From the NCBI GenBank assembly GCA_050084985.1, contig JBITNC010000001.1:173228001-173292000 (forward strand): DNA of 64,000 nucleotides. Reading direction: 5' to 3'. Of this stretch, positions 55,301-64,000 are shown in pieces. The position numbers and the translations under genes are program-made. The notes beneath the pieces are model-generated. The model saw only the letters and a list, made by a program, of their open reading frames with translations. It was not told where the DNA came from and ran no database searches. The DNA comes from Nageia nagi (Eukaryota; Pinophyta). Numbering within the stretch: the first letter of the stretch is position 1; each line of letters opens with the position of its first letter.

Positions 55301-56222
55301 TCGCAGCATGCTTGTTCTTCTTTTTATGATTGAAATTTTTCATATTTGCATTTCCTTTATCTTTTTCAACAAATTTCTTTTTACGGTAGTCATTCTTTTT
55401 GTGCCCAAAGATGCCACAAAAGTTACAATTTCCATCAAACTTTTCCTTAGGTGTTGGATTGCTTGATCCAGCTTTGTCATTCTTTTGCTTTAAGTTGCCA
55501 TTATTATTGCCCTTTTTCTTATGCTTCCTAAAGGTAGATGAGGATTTGTTATCTTTGGATTTATGATGATTGAACTTCTTCTTGAAAGGAGTTTTGGTTG
55601 CTCCTAGAGCAATGTTATTATCCTTTGGAGAAAAGTTCAATATTTTCTTATTCAAAGTTTCCTCATGCTTCAGAAGGAGTCTAGAAAGGTTATCAAGAGA
55701 GATGACATCTTCTTCATTATCGAGCCTAGTTTCTATAACCGTGATAAAGTTACTGAACTTTGTAGTAAGGCTTTGAAGAATGATGAAGACCATGAACTCA
55801 TCATTGATCCAGTTGCACCCATAGCCAACCAGTTGTGTCCTGAGGTCAATGATTTTGTTCAAGTAAATAGAAGCACTTTCATCTTCACCTTGATGATATT
55901 GCAACAACTTTTGTAAAATAGTGAACCTCCTTGAAAATTTTGACCCAAGGTAAATTTTCTTCAGCCTATCCCAAGCCTCCTTTGCTGATGTTGAAGAGAT
56001 CATGAGAAGTACGTCATCTGAAACTGCATGATAAATCATTGAAGTTGCTAACTCATTCTTTGAGTTGTAGATTTCAAGAGCCTTCTCATCTATAGGAGCG
56101 ACCAAGTCTTCATTAACTATCTACTACAGCTTCCTTACTTGTAACTCAGCTTTCATACGAGGTTCCCATATGCTGAAGTTGGAACCGTCGAGTATATGCT
56201 TGGGTATGAAGGTTTCAACCAT
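52308..56222 (-). pseudogene. Copia-2 gag-pol polyprotein
   Basis: From the ATG at 56222 (MVETFIPKHILDGSNFSIWE) to TGA at 52308 one frame is kept for 1,304 codons. Order: Gag; knuckle CNFCGIFGHKKNDY (last Cys is Tyr); protease WIVDTRCTNHMC (DTR for the usual Asp-Ser/Thr-Gly); integrase with HQRLEHLNH, CERC, HSDLMGP, RSDNGGEY and NGVAERKN; RT with FQLDVKSAFLNSDLDVEIYM and YVDDLLITSNN (53262-53273); RNase H with STTEVEYQAM and SSDNQSAISLSKN. Inner stops: TAG-TAG at 56121-56126, TGA 54882, TAA 54432, TGA 53364, TAA 53088, TGA 52908. Most are one C-to-T or G-to-A step from Gln, Arg or Trp. Confidence 0.95.
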
Positions 56223-56980
56223 TGCTACATAAAAGTAAATAAACAAGAAGAATGAATAAATTTTTACAATTTACCATCTATACAAATCAAACATTAATAA
56301 GTAAACATGTCCCACATGTGCAAACTTATAAACCAATATCCGTAGAAGGATAAAGTTGAGGTTGTTTTCTTGTATAGAATTAGGCCTTCACCTAGATACC
56401 TGTAAGGTGGAGCCCAGGTACTACCAGTCCTCAACCAATTCACCTTGGTCAGTAATATACTCTCTCAAGGAGAAGTACCAACTATTTTCTAAGGATCCGA
56501 CGTATCTTGGATCGGCCATTTTAATTATCTTATTTAAGGTTTTCAATTTTCCTCCTAGGTTATCAGGATAATCCCTGAATGGACGTGCGAACATGTGGTA
56601 TCACTACACACATGCCTGTCCACCTAATAGAGTTATGTCCAATCCAACAGAGGTCTTAGGGTCAATTAAGATGGATTTACCACCACTTGGTTCTTTGGAC
56701 TAAAAAGGCTCCAGTCTACCCTGTCCTCACCTCGTGGCTCCCCAAACAAGTCATGTTGTAGAAAAGTACATGCGGATGTGTTCATTTTAGGGGTTACTTT
56801 CAATATTTTGCATTTTGCAAGTGTAAAGCAATTATGCAAAAATATAAAGTAAAGTATTAAAAAAATACATCATCCACAAGAACTTGAAACCTTAAGAGTC
56901 CAATGGGTTTTGTACTAACCCCTAAAGGACATTTTTACATTTTGCATACTTTGCTCAAGTTCATAAATTCATTCAAACAC
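56223..56980 (-). other. Leader of Copia-2, shortened
   Basis: 56330-56930 matches Copia-1 3860-3230 in reverse. The next bases join directly to mid-LTR text at about 56980, so about 2.3 kb of leader and the PBS are absent. No TGGTATCAGA is present here. Confidence 0.75.
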
Positions 56981-57327
56981 AAGATGATATAAATATAATG
57001 TGGTTCCTCCCTCCTTGGGAGTATATCCACAACTAGTTCTCTATTCTCAATCTACGCACCTCTTACTACAATTCTCTTTCTCTCTTACATAAACTAGTAG
57101 AGTAATCTTACTCAAAAACTTTGTTCTTGGTTGGTATTACAAGAGGAGAGGCCCTCTATTTATAGCATGAGAACACCTCCCTAACCTCCCTTTCACCCAA
57201 GGGTAAGGTTAGGGTTACATAATAAAGAATTAAATTAATCCCTTAAGGTATCTACATATCCTTTAAGTGATTAATTGAATTTAAAAGGAGTTTAGATATT
57301 CATAATATTTCATTACAAATTCTAACA
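56981..57327 (-). repeat. 5' LTR of Copia-2, 3' end deleted
   Basis: It matches 51201-51545 base for base in length (345 bp) with about 11 differences. It lacks the counterpart of 51108-51200. The TATA box is at 57157-57164. Confidence 0.9.
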
Positions 57328-57332
57328 AAGTG
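57328..57332. repeat. Target site duplication of Copia-2, right copy (AAGTG)
   Basis: Identical to 51103-51107. Confidence 0.85.
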
Positions 57333-57339
57333 ATGATAG

Positions 57340-58198
57340 TATTTTGTGAGTCTCTTTGAAACCATTTTTTTACAATTTAGCTTATCAACATATGAAATAG
57401 GTGAAATCCACTCTTTACTTAGCATAGTGTCTAGTTTGATATTCCAAAGGTTCAACCATAATTAAAGCCACTTTCCATGGTTGATATCTAAAAATTCTCC
57501 CATCTCCCACAAGTCTTGATTTTCCATTTGAGGATCCATCAGAATTGAGTTTCATCAAACCCAATGGTGGAGAATTTTACTTTATTTTCTATCTTGGGGG
57601 TATTCTTTGAGATTCATATCTAATTTTCATTTCCCAATTACTAAAAATAGAGGGCTCTGTCTCAAATTCCCATACATCCTTGAATTTCATAATTTTCAAA
57701 CTCTCTATAACCAAGTTTGTAATTATATGTGTACACTTAGAAGCCTTCATTCTTTTCTCCTTTAAAATATGATAATTTTACTCTTTTCATACCCCCCATA
57801 AAAAAAGGGAGACTAAATTCCCAAATCTTGGTAAGACACTTACTTTTACTTTAAGTACTTGAAGGCCAAACCTCCCAACTACTTCCTTGAATGAACCTTC
57901 TCCCATGCCATTATGGTGAGGCATTTCCTCTCCTCTATACACGAGCAAAGAATTTCATTAAATTTGCTCAATTTTTTACAAACTAAAGAAGGAAGCTTGA
58001 AAATAGACATGAAATACAACAAAATATGTTATAAGTTGAGTTTTCCCTTCTAGTTAGCGTAATAATGTTCCATTCCAACCTATCAATTTCTTGTAAAATA
58101 TATTGATAACAATAATCCAATAATACTTCCTTCATTCCCTATTTAAATAATGGCATTTCCAAGTAGGTGGTTGGTAGCTTTTTTATAGTACATGTGAA
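57340..58198 (-). pseudogene. LINE (L1-type) reverse transcriptase end and RNase H
   Basis: Read from 58198 down: an RT thumb region with PTTYLEMPLFK, YWIIVINIFYKKLIGWNGTL (in two frames), then a VAWEKV-like MAWEKVHSRK and LGGLAFKYLK near 57870. Past 57640 comes PPLGLMKLNSDGSSNGKSRL + VGDGRIF (about 57585-57505), the start of the RNase H domain that plant L1 elements carry after RT; it holds the first Asp. Many stops and shifts. The RNase H is cut by Copia-2 at 57332. The catalytic RT palm would lie right of 58204, where the Copia-3 LTR sits. Confidence 0.8.
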
Positions 58199-58203
58199 TA
58201 TTC

Positions 58204-58738
58204 TGAAGGAGATGAAGTAGATCTTTATCTCCACCCAAGATCACCTTGGATGGAATCTTCTACTAATATTAAGAACACATAGATCATTCACACAAGAGAA
58301 CACAAACATGTATAGTGGTTCCTCCCACTAAGGGAGTACATCCACTTGAACCATATATAATTTTTATTAATCGCAATATCTCTAACTCTCTTACAAATTC
58401 TTAAGAATTCTTCTACAATAATTCTCTTATAAAATTCTTAGAAGAGCATTCTTACAACTCTACAAGACTATAATTTTCATGCTTCTATAAGTTTAGATTT
58501 ACAACAAGCCCATTCCTCTTATTTATAGATGATAACCTCACCTTAACTCACCTTTTAACTCAAGGTTTACATGGGGTTAGCATGTACAAGTGTCATGCTA
58601 GGATGAAGTAAAAGTCTTCCACTACTTTATCACTTTTAGAAATTTAGTGATAGAATAGGGAATTACATAAAAAGAATATTAATACTTAGGCACTACCTAA
58701 ATAATAACTTACACAATAATACATTATATATTCTAACA
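58204..58738 (-). repeat. Copia-3 LTR (related to Copia-2)
   Basis: The minus strand starts TGTTAGAATATATAATG at 58738. The inner end at 58204 (TGAAGGAGATGAAG on plus) matches TGAAGGAATTAGA at 51108. Both share GTGGTTCCTCCC and GGGAGTACATCCA. A polypurine tract (TTAAAAGGGAG) sits at 58739-58749, so this is the 3' LTR of an element lying to the right. Confidence 0.85.
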
Positions 58739-59420
58739 CTCCCTTTTAATGCAATATTGGGAAAGTAAGAAGAAAATAACATAAGAGAGTTCTCCAAAAA
58801 AAATACAATTAAAGATGAGAAATTGAGAACATAGAATTGAGATGGTTCTAAAAGGTTCACCTACTTACCCATTTAAACAAATGGTTTATAATACAAATCC
58901 ATCAACCATAAATGGTGTTAATATACAAGTATTAGTCATTCAACAATATGTTGAAATGATGAGCCTCCATGAGCTTACATACCCAACATAAGTAACCTAT
59001 AATATCTAGAAGAAACTTGCAAGCTACAAGAAGCTCATAACAAGATCAGTTAGATGCACTATAAATCAAGAAAATGCCAAGAAAGTATATATTCATCTAA
59101 AAATGATCCACATCATCAATAATATAAAAATCTTTTAAAGATTTAAATATGAAGTATTCATTCATACTCTACTTCCCCTTAAGGTCAACTTTACCATCCT
59201 AAACAATTATATAGGTTTATATATCATATAATATAGGACTTAAGCTTAATTTTACCATGATAATCAATAATATAGGTTCATATATGTTTTCATAGGAAGT
59301 TGATATCATATATAGTATAATTCTCCCCCTTGAGGGCAGCTTTATTAGAAGAAAGAAGCTAACAATAACGTTATAGAACATACTTATCTTAATGTAATTA
59401 AGCATCCATGAAATGAAACA
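58739..59420 (-). mobile_element. Copia-3 3' region and pol end remnant
   Basis: 58745-59090 matches the Copia-2 3' region (for example GATCAGTTAGATGCACTATA against 51860). CCCCTTAAGGTCAACTTTAC at 59173 and CCCCTTGAGGGCAGCTTTAT at 59327 are two copies of the pol-end sequence found once at 52321. Integrase, RT and gag are not seen, and no 5' LTR is seen up to 64000. Confidence 0.65.
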
Positions 59421-59863
59421 ATAGCATAGGTGTTAAGGGTAACCAAAATTGGGCAACTTATGGATTAGGACTAATAAAATTTGGTGGGAAATATCAATTG
59501 AGGGCATATTCCAAATGTTTACTGCTTCTTCATGAATTGTTGAAAATTGTTTCATTAAATTGTTGCTTATCACACACTTTTATGTAAGGAAATTAATAAT
59601 TATATTATGATTGTTATAAACAAATTAAGGAAATAATTATGGTCATTAAGGTAATAGTCAAATAAGATCATAACATAATTGCCAACTTGACCAATCCACT
59701 AGTCTGATACCAATCTAGACCATTCTAGTAATCAAGATGTATAAATTGCAAGCACAATATGCCATATTAAGATGCATATAGTTTTATCCATTTATAAACA
59801 TATTAATTTGGAGATTTAAAGTCTCCAACAACAATACAATAACCTGAATAATGAAAATGCCAA

Positions 59864-59886
59864 CTTGACTATGCCTCCTAGTCAAG
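59864..59886. other. Small hairpin CTTGACTA-N7-TAGTCAAG
   Basis: A perfect 8-bp stem. Variants: 59919-59940 (CTTAA...TTAAG), 61106-61125 (TTGACTA-N6-TAGTCAA, perfect), 61148-61168, and a weak one at 59685-59703. Confidence 0.7.
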
Positions 59887-60018
59887 ATGCTCAAGTCATT
59901 AATCACAAAAAATACCATCTTAATCATGCTACTAGTTAAGATCTATATGATGTAAGAAGGTAGCATTAATCCAATAACATGGATTCAATTTTCTATCAAA
60001 GGTAAAAAATTACAATGT

Positions 60019-60150
60019 GGGAGAAGGGTGAACCTTTTGAACCAGTACAACATTTAACAATTATGGAGAAGGTTGAACCTTTTTAACCACTCCAACATTT
60101 AACAATCATGGAGAAGGTTGAACCTTTTTAACCACTCTATTTACAATAAC
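60019..60150. repeat. 45-bp tandem repeat, about 2.8 copies
   Basis: Units GGAGAAGGTTGAACCTTTTT + AACCACTCCAACATTTAACAATCAT start at 60019, 60065 and 60110. Each unit contains the inverted pair AAGGTT-GAACCTT. Confidence 0.85.
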
Positions 60151-61766
60151 TCTTTGGAAAAGAACGTAAAGAGGAATAAATTTTTCAATGCATGGAAATA
60201 GATTAGCATTATCTTTTCAAACATCCATAAACATTGAGATAACTTTTCAAAGGAGAAGCAACATAACTTTATAAAATGAAAAGAATTCATCAATTTATAA
60301 TTACACAAGGTTTTTATATATTTCCAATTTACATAATTATTTAAGTCTCTATAAAGAATGTAGAAGACTTAATCATTGATTATTATCAATTAATTAAATC
60401 ATTATGAAGATGAACCATAACTTATATATATAGATATATTTTTTCCCGCAAGGTTAACTTCATGATCAAGATTAAGGCTTTGAATGTTAATTATAGTAGT
60501 ATGAACTATTTATAATAAGGTATTATGAAGATCTATTATAACCGTGATATACTTCCTTGCACACCAAATCATAAAAAAAAAAGATTAAATATTTAATAGA
60601 CAACACTGAGTAAGAATGAGTTTGTTATAAATACCTTTATTTATATAGTAGAAAGCAACTAAATATATGTTTCTTAAAATATTATTTTACTCATAACTAA
60701 TAGCTAGTAGGTTAGGAATAGTAAACTCAATTGAAGTGGTGGTAAGGCCACCATAAATTTGTTACAGAAATAAAATCTTCATCATAAGCTGTATTAACCC
60801 ATTTCTGAGAACAGGTCATCACATCACACTTTTCTAAGCATAATTAATGTAAGTGGTAAGTTCACCACATAAGTCTACATGAATTAAATTACAAATATGG
60901 TGGTGGCACAAAATATCTCATCATTCAATGAACATTTACCATATAGACAAGGTTATGGAGTCTAAATATTCTCTTAAAAAAAGAGAAGACTATTATAAAT
61001 TATGGTATTATATATTAGGTATATTATGTTATCATTAACCAAGTTATAAATTAATAACACCATCCAGATTTATAAATTGTATGCCACAAGCCACAAAAGA
61101 TTATTTTGACTATGCCACTAGTCAAGTCTTATACCATATAATACCAACTTAATTATACATTAGTCAAGGTTTACAAACTACAAGTCCATCAATGAAATAG
61201 CCATACATCGATAAACATGTTGATAATTATAAAATAAATATCCATTATCAACAATACTATTGCATGGAAGGTAATATTGTTATCTAGATGAAGAATATCT
61301 ATCAACAAGCATGTGGTCATAGTAACAAAGTAGCATTAATCTATTAAAATGGATATGAAATAAATAATATGGTATTAATCCTTAAACAAGGATATAAACT
61401 TCCTAAGATGGAAGTAAATAAGATCAACATAATTTATTTAAAGGATTAGGATAAAATAATACTTGATACCTATAAAGTAATTGTTACACAAAGAATATCT
61501 TTTAACATCCTTTAAATACTACTTATGCCTTTATTTTATTGATAGCCATAACCATAGATGTTTGAAAATAATAAAAAAAAATTCATTTTCTTTTTAAAAA
61601 AAATATGTACTTAAAATGAAGGTATCAACCTTGGACTTCAAAAAGAAGAGATCCTAAAAAAAAGGTGCTTTGGTTTTTACTGTTTGAATGAATAGTCATG
61701 TGGAAAAAAAATCCCACATGCATTAGACATAAGGTAGGAAACATATATAAATATATTTTTACTTTT

Positions 61767-61808
61767 AGCTTAAGGTGTAGCTTTATTAAGGAGCTATACC
61801 TTAAGGCT
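61767..61808. other. Stem-loop with arms of about 16 bp
   Basis: AGCTTAAGGTGTAGCT and AGCTATACCTTAAGGCT pair with one bulge and one G-T pair around a short loop. Confidence 0.7.
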
Positions 61809-62450
61809 TATGAGGAACATATGTGGCAGGTCATGATAAATGGAAATCACATAAAGTGGTGGGCCACAATAAGTAGAACTTGTAATAAATTTTTATCCAA
61901 AAAAAATATAGCTTTACCTCTCCTTTTTGCAAAATTAATAAATCTCCCCCTTTATTTTTAATAAAAATAACTCATTATTCTTGTTAGTTAAAAAAGAGTG
62001 CCCATTTCAAAATAAATGGGAAAATTATCTACTCACTTATTTAAAAAATAAGAGTTATGCTCCCCCTTAATTTGAAAAGTAATGTAGGAACAATTTCTCT
62101 AACACCCAAAAAATATTTATCCATACATCCAAAAAATATTTATCCATAAATATTTTTCTTTCACCCTCATTTTTATTTTGAAAAAATAACTCCTCCAAAA
62201 ATTATAAACACTCATTTGTATTAATAAATTCCATTGCTAAGATGCCATTGATTTCGCAAGGAATAAAATAACCAAGATAATAATAAAAAATGAGTGAAAT
62301 AATATAATAAACAAGGTACACTCCTCACCAAATTAATAGGAGTTAAAGAAAGCATTTATCATCTATCCACTACTTGTAAAGGATTGTTGCGATACTACCT
62401 TATTCTTGACTTCACAAACCCTAAAATTTCATACCTATTTTTTTTGTTAG

Positions 62451-64000
62451 TTTAAACACTCAAGTGGTCTAGGAATGGACAAGGTGATCCATATGAGCAT
62501 ATCAATGTTGCTAGCTAGTCAGCACTCACATGGCAAGATTGGCCAAATCCAGATTAACCAATCCTGATCATAATCCTTCTGGTGTTCACTTCTCAATGCT
62601 CATCTTGTTGGAAGACTCTACATAAGGGACCCCACCATTTTTGCTCATGACTATGCAATAGACATTCTATTCATGATGTAGTGGCTTCTTACTTAGGGCC
62701 CATATCACTCGAGTGAATGCTCGTCCACTAGGTTATGCATCTTTTTCAATGTAACCATCTGATTCATAGGTGCAAATAGATTATCCTATGCAATATCCCA
62801 TATGAAATGGGTAAGAATCATCATCTATGGAGTAGTCATCATACTCCTATTTTTTATCTATAGGTAGTATGACTACTAGTTACTCTCACCTAGTAACCAT
62901 AGTTTTATTAATTGATATCCTGATATGATGAACTATCAAGGATATGAGACACTAGCCTGCCCATAGCTATCGAATAGGCTCATCATGGAGTCTAGCATCC
63001 TTGTGCCCATATCTTGGGGATATATGGGTATTGGAATCATACCCTTGATTGGTTTGTATGGTCTAATAAAATTTGAAGTAAGAAACCCCATCCCCTATCC
63101 AATATTCCTAGAAGTTTCAAACAAACTTGTTTAGAAAGCCATTACAAAATATTCAACAGTACTTTACTATAACTTTCCCACATGCATGATGTAGTGCAAA
63201 GAATATTACTTTAAACATACATCACATGCTAGAATAATAACAAGCCTTGAGTTAACACTAAAGTCAGCTACTTCTAGCAAGGAAGTGCAATGTAGAGTGT
63301 TTCATACTCAAGGAATATTCTTTTTGCATGTCATTTAGTGAACTCGTAATAACAACATTTACCTTTTTTTTATATATTTGTCCCTATAGTTAGTCGATCC
63401 ATAGTTTATTATAGACTTTTCATTATAATAGGATTGAAATCATTTACCTTCTAGGGTTTTATCACCTAATTAGGGTTTTCATTACAGATTATCTAAAAAT
63501 ACTATTATTTTATTTTAGCTTGAGCTAGGTATCAAGACTTCATTATTCTAGTTTCATTACTTCAAGTAACCATTCAATATCTTTTAAGGGTGCACAACAC
63601 CTTCCCTTATTTAATGTTTATTACCATTAGAAGACATTCATTATTTCCTAACCCTTAGTTAATGTTTGACCTAATCATGGGTTACAAAAGATTCCACATT
63701 TCATTATAATAAATTTAGGATACTTATAATATTTATTCTGTATTATCAAGTGACTAACATCATATAGGCACATTAGGGATCTTGTTCCATTAGTTTCCCA
63801 AGATATCATTGATAATTGTACAACTCATTTAAAGGATATGTTCAAGAACATAACATAGATTGAAATAGATCAATCAAAATTTTGAATTATCTCAATAAGT
63901 TACTTAAGGATATTAGGTTATCCTCATGGTACCTAGATTATCATTTAATTACATCTATTTGCAAATGCCTATACATCAATGGGTAATGGTGTCATCTCAT
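62451..64000. other. Unassigned right end of window
   Basis: No gene is seen. 62480-63060 has slightly higher G+C than the rest and includes ATGGAGTAGTCATCATACTCC (62837-62858), a small inverted repeat. GGGTGCACAACACCTTCCCTT at 63580-63600 resembles promoter-leader text common in plant gypsy LTRs, but no LTR partner is in the window. Confidence 0.35.

Larger units (their letters stand above)
51108..57327 (-). mobile_element. Copia-2: Ty1/copia element with unshifted gag-pol
   Basis: 6.2 kb, transcribed right to left, bounded by AAGTG duplications. From the right: 5' LTR lacking its U5 end and PBS, 0.75-kb leader, one gag-pol frame (56222-52308), 3' region with a minisatellite, polypurine tract, full 3' LTR. 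In the 345 bp shared by the LTRs I count about 11 differences, about 10 of them transitions. This is one of the younger insertions here, and the likely coding relative of Copia-1. Confidence 0.92.
59421..62450. other. Unassigned AT-rich region with hairpins and short repeats
   Basis: No protein homology is recognised on either strand. It holds a family of small hairpins (59864-59886, 59919-59940, 61106-61125, 61148-61168), a 45-bp minisatellite (60019-60150) and a long stem-loop (61767-61808). It could be the deleted body of Copia-3 or another noncoding element. Confidence 0.45.

Noticed and set aside
59700-59709. CTGATACCA on the plus strand, possible PBS of a minus-strand copia element
   Set aside because: No LTR end lies on its right side, and the element body around it is not recognised.
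61698-61961. 87-codon plus-strand frame
   Set aside because: It contains the stem-loop at 61767-61808 and shows no family features; there are no relatives in the window.

Overview
The window is repeat-rich nuclear DNA of a land plant. It is AT-rich (about 30% G+C by eye) and almost wholly built of decayed LTR retrotransposons. Ty3/gypsy elements with two RNase H domains, an antisense plant-mobile-domain ORF, and PPR and LRR gene fragments are plant hallmarks. The low G+C, the age of the copies and the many CAA/CAG/CGA/TGG-to-stop changes suggest a large, heavily methylated genome such as a gymnosperm. The species cannot be fixed from the sequence. I found no intact host gene, rRNA, tRNA, CRISPR array or bacterial feature.

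Layout, left half. 1-494 plus 6099-11874 is one Tat-lineage gypsy element (Tat-A, + strand), split by a pol-deleted copia element (Copia-1, 495-6093, target duplication CATAG). The downstream Tat LTR (11875-12289 plus 19271-about 19600) is split by a chromovirus-like gypsy element (Gypsy-1, 12290-19270). That LTR runs straight into a second Tat body (Tat-B, about 19600-25504), which has its own 3' LTR (25505-about 26270). The order is therefore body-LTR-body-LTR, as expected after recombination between elements. A minus-strand copia pol scrap (Copia-4) follows at about 26300-27430.

Middle. 28137-47189 is a 19-kb Tat/Ogre-like element (Tat-C). It has two LTRs, a PBS candidate, gag, protease, G-patch-like spacer, RT, RNase H, a second RNase H and integrase. 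It also has a 7.8-kb 3' region. That region carries two sense extra ORFs of unknown function (38737-40205 and 40405-41118) and, facing them, an antisense ORF with a plant mobile domain (about 44770-42840).

Right. 49407-50190 holds adjoining leucine-rich-repeat and PPR fragments. A LINE on the minus strand (58198-57340, perhaps continuing at 51102-50800) is split by Copia-2 (51108-57327, minus, target duplication AAGTG). The gag-pol frame of Copia-2 is unshifted over about 1,300 codons and broken only by stop codons. A related LTR (Copia-3, 58204-58738) follows. 59421-64000 holds only small repeats and hairpins that I can name.

The genes do not work together as a pathway: each cluster is the gag-pol set of one element, and all are dead by visible lesions. 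Insertion order from the nesting: Tat-A/B and the LINE first, then Copia-1, Gypsy-1 and Copia-2.
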